From assembly GCA_050297015.1 (NCBI GenBank), contig JBNKRZ010000041.1, positions 1 through 38,449 on the forward strand: DNA of 38,449 nucleotides, given 5' to 3'. The position numbers and the translations under genes were made by a program. The notes beneath the pieces were generated by a model, which was not told where the DNA came from, ran no database searches, and saw only the letters and a list, made by a program, of their open reading frames with translations. Below are positions 16,053-24,431 of this stretch, one piece after another (positions within the stretch are counted from its first letter, which is position 1; every line of letters begins with the position of its first letter). This DNA is from JACKJA01 sp050297015. Its GTDB lineage: Bacteria; Pseudomonadota; Alphaproteobacteria; Micavibrionales; Micavibrionaceae.

Positions 16053-17279
16053 ATGACGGAAACAGCTTTTATCATGAACACGTTTTTCCTGCTGGTCTGC
16101 GGCGCGCTCGTTATGTTTATGGCCGCGGGCTTTGCCATGCTGGAGGCCGGCATGGTCCGCAGCAAGTCGGTCGGCGTGATCCTTGTCAAAAATATTAGCT
16201 TGTACGCTATAGCCAGCCTGATGTTCTATGTCGTTGGCTACAATTTCATGTATGAAGGCGTCGACGGCGGATTTTTCGGCCAGGTGGGACTGTTTCATCC
16301 CGATGATGCGGCAGCGCTGAGTGGGGATTTCTCCGCCGGACATGCTGCTGCCGCCGACTGGTTCTTCCAGATGGTATTCGTTGCCACGGCGGCCTCCATC
16401 GTTTCCGGCGCACTCGCCGAACGAATCAAGCTGATGCCGTTCCTGTTTTTTTGCGTGATCCTTACCGCGTTCATATACCCCATGGCCGGAAGCTGGGTCT
16501 GGGGCGGCGGCTGGCTCTCAGAGTTGGGATTTAAGGATTTCGCAGGCTCCACACTGGTACACAGCGTCGGCGGTTGGGCAGCCCTGAGTGGCGCGATCCT
16601 TCTCGGCGCCCGGCGTGCCCGCTTCGACACAATGGGTAATCCTCAAACCATCCACCCCTCCTCTATGCCGCTGGTGACGTTGGGAACCTTTGTGCTTTGG
16701 TTTGGATGGTTTGGGTTCAACGGCGGATCGCAACTCGCGATTGCCTCGACCGAAGATGCGCTGGCCGTAGCCAAAATCTTTGCCAACACCAATATGGCCG
16801 CTGCTGCCGGCGTTGTGATGGCTCTAGCAATGAGCCACTTTATCGAACGTAAAATCGATCTGCCACTGGCATTGAACGGCGCCCTGGCCGGCTTAGTGGC
16901 GATCACTGCAGAACCACTGACGCCAAGTATCGGGATGGCCGCCGTCATCGGCGCTGTCGGCGCTATCGTGATGTACGCTGTTACAGCAGGGCTGGAAAAA
17001 CTGAAAATCGACGATGTTGTGGGCGCCGTTCCGGTTCACCTCGGCGCCGGCATCTGGGGTACGCTGGCCGTAGCGATCACCAACACAGAAACCACATTTT
17101 TAACCCAACTTACCGGAGTTGCGGCTATCGGCCTGTTCGTCAGCGTTGCCAGCCTAATCCTCTGGGCCGCCATGAAATACACCATCGGCATCCGTCTCCA
17201 TTGGTCGAAAGAGGACCTCGGCGGTGACCTCGCCGAACTGGGCGCTCCCGCCTACAATCTAGACGCTTTACCATCGTAG
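16053..17279 (+). CDS. amt: Ammonium transporter (Amt/MEP/Rh family)
   Basis: The inner-membrane trimeric channel moves ammonium. ATG 16053 is chosen because GAGGGACAATCC just before it is the ribosome site; the longer TTG reading would include that site. The 408-residue protein has about 11 hydrophobic spans and family signatures: GFAMLEAGMVRSKSV, VFVATAASIVSGALAERIK, LVHSVGGWAALSGA with pore His170, and VPVHLGAGIWGTLAVAI with pore His329. Both twin histidines of the conduction path are present. There is no visible signal peptide beyond the first span. No glnK lies next to it, although amt is often paired with that gene. Confidence 0.95.
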   Translation: MTETAFIMNTFFLLVCGALVMFMAAGFAMLEAGMVRSKSVGVILVKNISLYAIASLMFYVVGYNFMYEGVDGGFFGQVGLFHPDDAAALSGDFSAGHAAAADWFFQMVFVATAASIVSGALAERIKLMPFLFFCVILTAFIYPMAGSWVWGGGWLSELGFKDFAGSTLVHSVGGWAALSGAILLGARRARFDTMGNPQTIHPSSMPLVTLGTFVLWFGWFGFNGGSQLAIASTEDALAVAKIFANTNMAAAAGVVMALAMSHFIERKIDLPLALNGALAGLVAITAEPLTPSIGMAAVIGAVGAIVMYAVTAGLEKLKIDDVVGAVPVHLGAGIWGTLAVAITNTETTFLTQLTGVAAIGLFVSVASLILWAAMKYTIGIRLHWSKEDLGGDLAELGAPAYNLDALPS

Positions 17280-17309
17280 TTTTTATATCTCTACCTTCAA
17301 GAAACTCTG

Positions 17310-17347
17310 CCGCCTGACTTTCGCAAAAAGATCAGGCGGTTTTTTTA
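17310..17347 (+). terminator. Rho-independent terminator behind amt
   Basis: CCGCCTGA (17310-17317) and TCAGGCGG (17332-17339) form an 8-bp perfect stem, followed by an eight-T run. Confidence 0.9.
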
Positions 17348-17370
17348 TCAACCCAACAGCAACTTAACGC

Positions 17371-17400
17371 TGGACAAAGCAGCTGTTCATCCCTTATAAA
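17371..17400 (+). promoter_or_regulatory. Promoter for tRNA-Pro
   Basis: TGGACA (17371-17376) and TATAAA (17395-17400) are 18 bp apart, about 30 bp before the mature tRNA. Confidence 0.5.
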
Positions 17401-17429
17401 CGTGGTCTTTCGTCCTTAGAAAACAGTGT

Positions 17430-17506
17430 CGGGATGTAGCGCAGCCTGGTAGCGCGCCTCGTTCGGGACGAGGAGGCCGGAGGTTCGAATCCTCTCATCC
17501 CGACCA
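17430..17506 (+). tRNA. tRNA-Pro (anticodon CGG)
   Basis: A 77-nt cloverleaf is seen: acceptor arms CGGGATG/CATCCCG, an anticodon stem CCTCG/CGAGG with loop TTCGGGA (anticodon CGG at 17464-17466), a T arm with GGTTCGAATCC, and an encoded CCA. It reads CCG codons. The last 19 nt (plus three following bases) are repeated at 17667. Confidence 0.96.
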
Positions 17507-17688
17507 ATTAAACCGGAGTAGGCCCGACGGGTTTAGTCCGGTTTAATTTTTTTGCAGTTGAGGACACGAACCGACAAAGAGGTTCGACAAAAAGCTTAGT
17601 GAACGCATGTGAACTTAGCGTTTGCAACGAGCAAGCCCGCGCACACAGCGCGGGCGTCAGCGAGATAATCCTCTCATCCCGACCAATT
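17488..17688. repeat. Direct repeat of the tRNA-Pro 3' end (att-like scar)
   Basis: A 22-bp sequence containing the tRNA 3' end, CCA and AATT occurs at 17488-17509 and again, exactly, at 17667-17688. The second copy lacks the rest of the tRNA: the bases before it do not match. This is the geometry left when an integrase-borne element inserts at a tRNA end and regenerates it. Only 157 bp lie between the copies, containing the tRNA terminator, a perfect hairpin GCCCGCGC/GCGCGGGC (17635-17655) and no gene, so any element has been lost or reduced. Confidence 0.6.
17507..17553 (+). terminator. Terminator behind tRNA-Pro
   Basis: ATTAAACCGGA and its inverted copy TCCGGTTTAAT (17537-17547) form an 11-bp stem, followed by a run of T to 17553. 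Confidence 0.85.
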
Positions 17689-17771
17689 CATGTGATTCCT
17701 TATAGTTTTCAGTGCGTTAAGTATGTGCCCCAGAATAATTTTCCTTCTCCATATTCCGTGGCCATTTTATT

Positions 17772-18050
17772 TCACGCATTCATCAATCCCATATCGAAAT
17801 CCCCATCCGGATCGATAATCAAGAGCGCGTCCTTGCCTTTTTGACGACAAAAATCCAGCGCTTCGGGCAAAGAGTCCTCTAACACATCCGGCATAGAACG
17901 GGACAGGACGCTGGCCGCGCCTGATTTGCGCTCTTTATAAAGACGCTCCCCCACGACAGCGCCAGCCCGGTCACGGAAAACTCTGAGCTTCACAACCCCG
18001 TCATTGCCGGGATCTTCGTCCGTAAAAAGAAAAGTGATATCTAAATCCAT
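17772..18050 (-). CDS. Hypothetical protein (92 aa)
   Basis: The small soluble protein begins MDLDITFLFTDEDPGNDGVVKLRVFRD and ends in a KDALLIIDPDGDFDMG segment. A G-rich ribosome site (AGGGGGCGGACC) precedes the ATG. Alternating hydrophobic strands and one helix suggest a small alpha/beta fold. No family is recognised. It lies 50 bp behind the Rap1a-like gene on the same strand and may share its transcript. Confidence 0.6.
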   Translation of the reverse strand: MDLDITFLFTDEDPGNDGVVKLRVFRDRAGAVVGERLYKERKSGAASVLSRSMPDVLEDSLPEALDFCRQKGKDALLIIDPDGDFDMGLMNA

Positions 18051-18100
18051 AAGGTCCGCCCCCTGCCGCTACAGTTTAACACAGCCTTCCGCCTAAAACA

Positions 18101-18481
18101 CTACTTACAGGGATATATCTCGTACAGTGCCATCGTCACAGCCGGGGCGGCCACAAACCCGTCATGCTCCGGATGCTTGCGCAAAAATTCGAGCACAACG
18201 CGGTGAAGATCACCGTGACTTATCTCGGCCGGAATACAAATATCAACCTTGGGCGCCAGTTTCATCGAGCGCAAAACATTGTGATAGTCAATAACCCCGG
18301 CGATATAAGCCTGACAAGCCGTATGGCCGCCTTTGACTTTCTCCCGCCCTTTATCATCCATCTCACAAACATGGAGCAAATAAGCGCCGCTAAAGCGCGC
18401 CGCATCCGCCGGGGAGATCACCACCACCAAAACAATCAAGAGCAACAAAGTGCTCCTCAGCCATGCCCCTTTATTCTTCAC
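18101..18481 (-). CDS. Secreted Rap1a/Tai-like protein
   Basis: The 126-residue product starts with GTG and has a signal peptide (LRSTLLLLIVLVVVISPADA). The mature part fits the Rap1a/Tai domain: YLLHVCE, then CQAYIAGVIDYHNVLRS, CIPAEISHGDLHRVVLEFLRKHPE and the final PAVTMALYEIYPC, with four conserved Cys likely paired in the periplasm. Rap1a and Tai proteins in Serratia and relatives are immunity proteins against T6SS amidase effectors, but many stand-alone members have no known partner. No amidase effector gene lies nearby, so an immunity role is not supported by context. Its start overlaps the upstream gene by 11 nt, so they are coupled. Confidence 0.75.
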   Translation of the reverse strand: MKNKGAWLRSTLLLLIVLVVVISPADAARFSGAYLLHVCEMDDKGREKVKGGHTACQAYIAGVIDYHNVLRSMKLAPKVDICIPAEISHGDLHRVVLEFLRKHPEHDGFVAAPAVTMALYEIYPCK

Positions 18482-19640
18482 CAGACTTTACCTTTAATTG
18501 CTGAAGCATCGCGAAAGGTGAATCTTCGATCTTACGTTCCGGCCCGGTGGAATAAACCTTTGGTCGCGGCGGTTGTTTGCCCTTAGCTTTATCTTTTTTG
18601 CGCGGCTTTTGCGCAGCCTTGTGCGCCCCATCATCTTTTTTATTGAAAGGCGCTTTACCCCCGGTGCGTTTACCATGAGCATCACCGTAAGCCTTGCCGC
18701 GCTTCAATCGGAAAGTCGCCAATTCCGGCTTCTCCACAGGTGCGGAGGCCGTTCCCTCAGCTTCAGAAGAAGAGCCCGTTTCTACCGTTTTTTGCGTTTC
18801 CGCCTCCCCATCCGTATCAGCCGGCTGTGCCCCTTCTTCCGTGCTTTCAGCTTTTTTCTGCTCTTCCGGGTCGTTTATCTTTTGATGCCCCAGCGCTTCG
18901 ATCACAGCATAAAGATCGGCAATCGGACAACCAAGCCATTCAGCCATATCGTGACGCGCTTTAAAAACGCCCTTATCGGCGCTATCGTAAATCGCGCCAA
19001 TTAAACGGTCCAGCATATCGACACGGATTGCACGACCGCCATAGACGGGATAACCGACGGAGCGGTAGAACAACGGGTCGGCCCCATCATCTTTGCCCGC
19101 CAACGATAAAGACGTAATACCGTCAGCCGGCACCGAAGCAGGCAAAGACTTGTCGTGCCACAGCGCCCAAAGAAGCCCCCGCAGGCGCACCGCCGCCGGT
19201 TTATTCAGCGCCGGAAGAAACACCAAAACAGGCCCCATACGCACTTTACGCTGGCGCAGGGCAGCGCGGTCTTCCTCACTTAAACCCGCGACCATGTCTT
19301 CTATATCGGCACGGGGGATAATCCCCATCGCTTCATGCAGGCGGCTTGTAATCCCTTTCACGGGATCGGAGAGCCCTTCTTGATCTTCCAGCGCCGTCAA
19401 AGATTCCAAGACCGTCGCAATGTGAGAACGCAGCCAACCCCGAAGCTTTTCCTGCGCGGCAGCCGGCTCAACACCTTCCGGCAAAGTCGCATCAAGCAGC
19501 TCCACCCCCGGCGCCAAAAGCACATCCCCCTTCACAGCGCGCGCAAGCACTGTCCCCGGCAAGGGATTGGTTGGGTTAGGCTGATAGCTAATCATCCCTT
19601 CATCGTTAATCTTAAACTGTGTCTCTTTTGCATCCAGCAT
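18471..19640 (-). CDS. Stand-alone C-terminal module of an alphaproteobacterial SUV3/MgpS-type helicase
   Basis: The start at ATG 19640 has AGAGG 8 nt upstream; 389 residues. The first 230 or so residues match the region that lies after the helicase core in alphaproteobacterial SUV3-like proteins: LLAPGVELLD, WLRSHIATVLESL, a GIIPRADIEDMVAGLSEEDRAAL segment, VRMGPVLVFLPALNKPAAVRLRGLLWAL, then FYRSVGYPVYGGRAIRVDMLDRL. Next comes a long Glu/Ala then Lys/Arg-rich low-complexity tail, ending in SPFAMLQQLK as in the full helicases. No Walker A, DEAD box or other helicase motif is present here or upstream. It is either a split subunit or a relic kept under its own promoter. Confidence 0.7.
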   Translation of the reverse strand: MLDAKETQFKINDEGMISYQPNPTNPLPGTVLARAVKGDVLLAPGVELLDATLPEGVEPAAAQEKLRGWLRSHIATVLESLTALEDQEGLSDPVKGITSRLHEAMGIIPRADIEDMVAGLSEEDRAALRQRKVRMGPVLVFLPALNKPAAVRLRGLLWALWHDKSLPASVPADGITSLSLAGKDDGADPLFYRSVGYPVYGGRAIRVDMLDRLIGAIYDSADKGVFKARHDMAEWLGCPIADLYAVIEALGHQKINDPEEQKKAESTEEGAQPADTDGEAETQKTVETGSSSEAEGTASAPVEKPELATFRLKRGKAYGDAHGKRTGGKAPFNKKDDGAHKAAQKPRKKDKAKGKQPPRPKVYSTGPERKIEDSPFAMLQQLKVKSGEE

Positions 19641-19685
19641 AAAAAGCCTCTTTTTGTTAAGGGCACCCCCCAAGGAGTCCGGCGT

Positions 19686-19714
19686 AATATAAGGCGAAGT
19701 TTCCTTATGTGCAA
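19686..19714 (-). promoter_or_regulatory. Sigma-70-type promoter for the helicase-C-like gene
   Basis: On the minus strand TTGCAC (19714-19709) and TATATT (19691-19686) are separated by exactly 17 bp, 45 bp before ATG 19640. The presence of its own promoter argues that the module is expressed as a separate gene. Confidence 0.6.
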
Positions 19715-19799
19715 TTATTGTATTTATCCTTTTTTGTCAGACAGTCTCATGCCATAAACATAACGGAACCTTTGCAATGAAACTAACCGGAATATAATC

Positions 19800-21347
19800 A
19801 TGATGTTTTTTGCCCGCCGCTTTTTATGTACAGCCCTTCTTTGGGTTGCCGTCATCCTTGTTCCGCATCAGGGCATAGCCGCCGGTCATGAAAAAGAGCT
19901 GAAGCAGATCGTACAGAACTTTATGGACGACCAAGCCGAAATCATGGAAGCACAAGGCATTACACTGCTGCGCGACGGTTCGTTGATGGTCGAAGATGCT
20001 GGCGATTACTACGCCGTGACACTGCCCTTCATCAGCACGATCACACCGGACGGCATCCGCACCGATTACGGCATTGTTACCCTGAACATGCTCCCGGCCA
20101 AAGAAAAGGATCAGTGGAAATTCACCATGGCACTGCCGATGCCGATCATCACCTATAACAAAGAGGGGCAAGAACTTTCCCGTACAACCATCGGTACACA
20201 AAGCTTCGGCGGAATCTGGCACGCGCAGTATGAATATTTTCTGGGAATGAATATACACTATGAAAATATCGCCTTTGAAACCAATGACAACGCGCAGCCT
20301 ACAAAGCTGACTGTTCCCTCTTTGGCTTTGGCCTACAATTTTAAGGAAGATAAAGATGGTACATGGTCCGGCCCTTATAAGCTCGTGATCCACAAGCCTC
20401 GTTTGGAGATTGCAGATATCACAACGCAATTCGAAAATATATCACTCGATTCCACAATCGACGGGCTAGCTCTCGAACAAGTCCACAGCAATCAAAAAAC
20501 GCTCATCCAGTCGTTAGACACGCTCACCAAAAACGCAGAGAGCAGCAATCCCCTCCCCACACAGGAAAATATCACCCCCCTGTATAACACGGTTTTCAGT
20601 ATACTCACCGATACAATGAAAAGTTTTCAAAGCCGCATGACCCTTAACGGTCTGAGCATTACTCTCACAAAGCCAGAAACGGAAAGCACCTCCGCAAATC
20701 AGACAACCTTCGCCTTGCAATCCACTAATCTATTTTTTGGGATGGACGGTTTTGACACTGAAAATGCACAGCTTCACACCGCTCTGAGCTACGCAGGATT
20801 AAACATTCCGGCAACCACCCCTCTGTTCGACACTCTGCTCCCGAAGGAAATGAAAATCGACCTGACGCTCGACAAGCTGCCACTTAAAAAACTAGGCGAA
20901 GCCGGAAGAAAAATGATCGAAACGGCAGCGAACAGCCCCGACACTTTTTTCGGTATTCTCTCTGATGCACAAACACAAGCGGCTCTAAAAAACAGTTTTT
21001 TCAAAAATGATAACTATGAAGTAACGATAAACGGCGCGGCACAAACAAACCAAAGCGCCGCACGAAAAGCTACCGCACATGCTAAATTGGAAATCAACGG
21101 AATCGACAAAATTTCAGAGGCCCTCCAACAACAAGTGCAAACACCGGAGACCGCCACCGATGACAAACAAAAAATCATGGTCCTTGGCACCGTTCTGGGG
21201 ATGGTTAAAATGATGGGCACACCGGAGACGAATGCACAAGGCGCCTCTGTAAACACTTATAACCTAGCCCTTGATAAAGAAGGAAAATTCACGCTCAACA
21301 ACACAGATATATCACTCCTTTTAGGCCAAATCGCTCAGAGCAAATAA
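19800..21347 (+). CDS. Exported protein of unknown function (515 aa)
   Basis: The N-terminus (MMFFARRFLCTALLWVAVILVPHQGIAAG) is a signal peptide, probably cut after AIAA or nearby. The mature chain is rich in alternating polar/hydrophobic strands with repeated lengths of beta structure, such as GDYYAVTLPFISTITPDG and DYGIVTLNMLP, and few cysteines. It resembles in general style the periplasmic beta-rich DUF945/DUF2125 proteins of proteobacteria, but no signature allows assignment. It is divergent from the helicase-C-like gene, and its last 13 bp overlap convergent hemW. Confidence 0.65.
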   Translation: MMFFARRFLCTALLWVAVILVPHQGIAAGHEKELKQIVQNFMDDQAEIMEAQGITLLRDGSLMVEDAGDYYAVTLPFISTITPDGIRTDYGIVTLNMLPAKEKDQWKFTMALPMPIITYNKEGQELSRTTIGTQSFGGIWHAQYEYFLGMNIHYENIAFETNDNAQPTKLTVPSLALAYNFKEDKDGTWSGPYKLVIHKPRLEIADITTQFENISLDSTIDGLALEQVHSNQKTLIQSLDTLTKNAESSNPLPTQENITPLYNTVFSILTDTMKSFQSRMTLNGLSITLTKPETESTSANQTTFALQSTNLFFGMDGFDTENAQLHTALSYAGLNIPATTPLFDTLLPKEMKIDLTLDKLPLKKLGEAGRKMIETAANSPDTFFGILSDAQTQAALKNSFFKNDNYEVTINGAAQTNQSAARKATAHAKLEINGIDKISEALQQQVQTPETATDDKQKIMVLGTVLGMVKMMGTPETNAQGASVNTYNLALDKEGKFTLNNTDISLLLGQIAQSK

Positions 21348-22510
21348 GCCAAAAGGGCATTCAAGCGTTGTCGTCCGGCGTCCGTCGCAATAAGCGCCTC
21401 TGCCGTATCAAGCAGATATCCCTCGTTTTTGAGCGCCGTGATCTTTTCAAAATCTAAAAATGTCCGCCATATTTCTCCGCCCTCCCGCTCAAGGCGCGAA
21501 AAGGGCACGCCCTCCCGCAAGCGCATGCCCATCATCACTGTCTCCACAAGCCTGTTTTCATGCGACAGGGTTTCAAACGGATAAGCACCGTCCCCCGCCT
21601 TTTCAACCTTTGACAGCCACACATCCGGCGCGCGATGAGCCCGCGTCGCAACTTTCTCTCCCGTTGGCAACGTCAAGCGGCCATGCGCCCCCGGTCCAAT
21701 CCCCACATAATCATCGTAACGCCAATACGCCAGATTGTGCCGCGACTCTTGCCCCACTCTGGCATGATTAGAGATTTCGTAAGCGGGAAGCCCCTTTTCT
21801 TGCAATACGGTCTGTGTCGTTTCATAAAGCGATCCCGCCCCCTCATCGGCCGGCACTTCAAACTCTCCCCGCTTGTGACGCCGCTCAAACGGCGTCCCCG
21901 GTTCGATCGTCAGTTGGTAAAGCGATAAGTGCCCCCCTTCATATTGCAAAGCATTTTCAAGCTCTTGTCGCCACGCTTTCACATCTTGATCCGGGCGACT
22001 GTAAATCAAATCAAAGCTATAACGGTCAAAATATTTGCTGGCCGTTTCCAGAGCGCGCCGGGCCTCTGCCGCATTATGCTCCCGCCCCAGAAATTTCAAC
22101 GCCGCATCATCAAAGGACTGAACACCGATAGATACGCGATTGACCCCGGCGGCCGCAAAAGCGGAAAACTTTTCAAACGCAACCGAAGTCGGATTAGCCT
22201 CCAGCGTAATTTCAACATCCTCAGCCATCGGCCAAAGGCTGCGCGCCGTCTCTATCACATGAGCCACCGTTTCCGGCTCCATCAGGGAAGGCGTCCCTCC
22301 GCCAAAAAAAATGCTACGAACGGTACGCCCCGGCATCAAATCCGCATAATGCGCCAACGCCCGACCGTAAGCCGCACGCCAGCGCGCATGATCTATCGCA
22401 TCACTTACATGAGAGTTAAAATCACAATACGGACATTTCGACAGGCAATACGGCCAATGAACATAAAGAGAAAGCGACGGCCCCGCCACCTCTCTGGATT
22501 CAACGGACAT
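21335..22510 (-). CDS. hemW: HemW, radical SAM heme chaperone
   Basis: The 391-residue protein has the radical SAM 4Fe-4S motif C-x3-C-x2-C at Cys22, Cys26 and Cys29 (WPYCLSKCPYCDF), the FGGGTPSLM loop, EANPTS, and GVNRVSIGVQSFDDAALKFLGREH. HemN proper has a longer N-terminus and an extra motif, so HemW is preferred; HemW binds heme and passes it to respiratory proteins rather than oxidising coproporphyrinogen. The LTIEPGTPF and GIGPGAHGR motifs support the family. It starts 11 nt inside the end of the IcmD-like gene, so the two are translationally coupled. Confidence 0.93.
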   Translation of the reverse strand: MSVESREVAGPSLSLYVHWPYCLSKCPYCDFNSHVSDAIDHARWRAAYGRALAHYADLMPGRTVRSIFFGGGTPSLMEPETVAHVIETARSLWPMAEDVEITLEANPTSVAFEKFSAFAAAGVNRVSIGVQSFDDAALKFLGREHNAAEARRALETASKYFDRYSFDLIYSRPDQDVKAWRQELENALQYEGGHLSLYQLTIEPGTPFERRHKRGEFEVPADEGAGSLYETTQTVLQEKGLPAYEISNHARVGQESRHNLAYWRYDDYVGIGPGAHGRLTLPTGEKVATRAHRAPDVWLSKVEKAGDGAYPFETLSHENRLVETVMMGMRLREGVPFSRLEREGGEIWRTFLDFEKITALKNEGYLLDTAEALIATDAGRQRLNALLAYLL

Positions 22511-22886
22511 TTATTTTCAAAGTAGGCATTTCCACCGGACGCACCATCGTCGTCGTCTCACCAATCGTGTTATGCATCGCTTCGAAAATAATCGGAAGCC
22601 CCAAAAGCGCGCCACCACCAGCTAAACGAATGGCACCATCCCTCAACGGTGTACCGTTCGGATCATCAACATGGTCTTTCAGCTTCAAGACCCCCAGAAA
22701 ACCAAACAATATACCAATCAAATAAGCAATAGACGCCAAAAGACTTGGCAGCGCGGCGATTGAATCAATAATATTTTCAGCGATATCGCTAAAATTATTC
22801 GCCCGCGCATCGCGTGCCCCGGCCCACATTGTAACGATAAAAGCAGCCTGACAGTGTAAAAAACGGTTTCTTATGATGTTCTTCAT
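22500..22886 (-). CDS. IcmD/DotP-like small membrane protein (type IVB secretion family)
   Basis: ATG 22886 has a strong GGGAGG ribosome site. The 128-residue product has an N-terminal signal-like segment (about residues 8-30) and two further hydrophobic helices: LPSLLASIAYLIGILFGFLGVLKLKDH and the AIRLAGGGALLGLPIIFEAM segment, joined by a polar DDPNGTPL turn. The pattern A-Y-x-x-G-x-x-F…L-K-x-K-x-H-x-D-x-P…P-L…L-x-L-P is that of IcmD/DotP and related T4BSS or IncI conjugation inner-membrane proteins. No other dot/icm gene lies in the window. It sits between rdgB and hemW, genes often adjacent in alphaproteobacteria, so it appears inserted there. Confidence 0.55.
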   Translation of the reverse strand: MKNIIRNRFLHCQAAFIVTMWAGARDARANNFSDIAENIIDSIAALPSLLASIAYLIGILFGFLGVLKLKDHVDDPNGTPLRDGAIRLAGGGALLGLPIIFEAMHNTIGETTTMVRPVEMPTLKINVR

Positions 22887-22964
22887 CAGCAAACCTCCCA
22901 ATACGATTCACAGTTAATCATTCCCCCGTACTAGCACCATTACATCCGAACGGCAAGACACCTG

Positions 22965-23555
22965 TTACCGCGCACGCAACACACAGCGCAGACTATCCAG
23001 CGCTTTTGCACGGTGACTCATCGCGCGTTTTTCCTCCGGGGGCATTTCGCCGAATGTACGGCTTTCCCCTTCCGGGACAAAAAAAGGATCATAGCCAAAG
23101 CCGCCCCCACCGCGCACAGGCCAGCAAATCGCGCCCTCAATCCGGCCCTCAAAGGTTTCAACCGCACCACCGGGCTGTGCCAGCGCCAACACGCACACAA
23201 AGGCCGCACGGCGGTTGGGGCTATCTCCCAACTCATCATGAACGCGCTGCATAGCCATGGGGAAATCTTTATCCGGCCCGGCCCAGCGCGCGGAATAAAT
23301 CCCTGGCGCCCCGTCCAGCGCATAAACGCACAAACCGCTATCGTCAGCCAGCGCAGGCAGACCGGAGGCTTTCGCCGCCGCCCGCGCCTTTAAAATCGCA
23401 TTTTCGGCGAACGTCGTTCCGGTTTCCTCCGGCTCCGGCAGGCCGAGCGCCCCGGCCCCGGAAACCTTCTCCACATAATCGGACAGATATCCCGCTATCT
23501 CCGCAATTTTTCCGGCATTATGCGTTGCAAGAACAAGATGGGGAATTTTAGTCAT
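22965..23555 (-). CDS. rdgB: dITP/XTP pyrophosphatase (RdgB/HAM1)
   Basis: The enzyme hydrolyses non-canonical purine triphosphates such as dITP and XTP to monophosphates, keeping them out of DNA. The 196-residue protein shows the family N-terminus LVLATHNAGKIAEI, the FAENAILKARAAAKASGLPALADDSGLCV block with the metal-binding acidic residues, GAPGIYSARWAG, and the GGGFGYDPFFVPEG motif followed by AMSHRAKAL. It begins 5 bp after the rph stop codon, forming one operon with it. Confidence 0.95.
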   Translation of the reverse strand: MTKIPHLVLATHNAGKIAEIAGYLSDYVEKVSGAGALGLPEPEETGTTFAENAILKARAAAKASGLPALADDSGLCVYALDGAPGIYSARWAGPDKDFPMAMQRVHDELGDSPNRRAAFVCVLALAQPGGAVETFEGRIEGAICWPVRGGGGFGYDPFFVPEGESRTFGEMPPEEKRAMSHRAKALDSLRCVLRAR

Positions 23556-23560
23556 GCACC

Positions 23561-24289
23561 CTATGCCTCCTCAATCCCCAGCGCGGCTTTCTGCAAGCGC
23601 GCCAGATCGGCGCAGCCCGCTTTAGCCAATTCCAAAAGATGTAAAAATTCCGCTTCGCTAAACGGCGTTTGTTCGGCGGTCCCCTGAATTTCAACAATCC
23701 CGCCCTTGCCGGTCATCACAAAATTCGCATCCGTCTCGGCTTCCGAGTCTTCCGCATAATCGAGATCGAGAACGGGCGCACCCTGATGAATGCCGCAGGA
23801 AATCGCCGCCACACTGTCGATTAAGGGAATTGCATCCAGAATGCGCAAGTCCCGCATATGCTCGAAGGCCTGATACAGTGCTACATAGGCTCCGGTAATG
23901 GAGGCCGTGCGCGTCCCGCCGTCGGCCTGTATCACGTCACAATCGACCCGCACCTGCCGCTCGCCCAGCGCTTCAACATCAACAATCGCGCGCAAGGCCC
24001 GCCCAATCAAACGCTGAATTTCCTGCGTCCGCCCCGATTGCTTGCCTTTGGCCGCTTCCCGATCCATGCGTTTATTGGTCGAACGCGGGAGCATACCGTA
24101 TTCCGCCGTTACCCAGCCTTTCCCCAACCCACGCATCCAGCCCGGCACGCGGTCTTCTACCGTTGCGGTACACAGCACATGCGTGTCGCCAAACTTCACC
24201 AAGCAAGACCCTTCCGCGTGTTTGGAATAGCCGGTAATCAATTCAACACTGCGCAGGGCATCGGCATCGCGGCCGGACGGTCTGTTCAT
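23561..24289 (-). CDS. rph: Ribonuclease PH
   Basis: This phosphorolytic 3'-5' exoribonuclease trims tRNA 3' ends. ATG 24289 (MNRPSGRDADALR) has a GAGGAGAG ribosome site 8 nt upstream and gives 242 residues, the standard length. The family blocks SCLVKFGDTHVLCTATVEDRVPGW, GWVTAEYGMLPRSTNKR, SGRTQEIQRLIGRALRA and VDCDVIQADGGTRTASITGAYVAL are all present, including the phosphate-binding GGTR. The operon order rph–rdgB and nearby hemW is conserved in alphaproteobacteria. Confidence 0.96.
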   Translation of the reverse strand: MNRPSGRDADALRSVELITGYSKHAEGSCLVKFGDTHVLCTATVEDRVPGWMRGLGKGWVTAEYGMLPRSTNKRMDREAAKGKQSGRTQEIQRLIGRALRAIVDVEALGERQVRVDCDVIQADGGTRTASITGAYVALYQAFEHMRDLRILDAIPLIDSVAAISCGIHQGAPVLDLDYAEDSEAETDANFVMTGKGGIVEIQGTAEQTPFSEAEFLHLLELAKAGCADLARLQKAALGIEEA

Positions 24290-24431
24290 TATTTTGCTCT
24301 CCTCATTTTTTGTGCCGCCCGACTTTAAAGTGTACACAGGAATTGTCAAACAGGGATTGCCCTGCGCCCCGTTTTACCGCTAAACTTGGATTTGCGGAAA
24401 AAAGATTCCTTTTACGACACGGATATTCCTG

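Noticed and set aside
17599..17844. 81-residue frame after tRNA-Pro
   Set aside because: It runs through the tRNA-derived repeat and the opposite small gene, and has no ribosome site.
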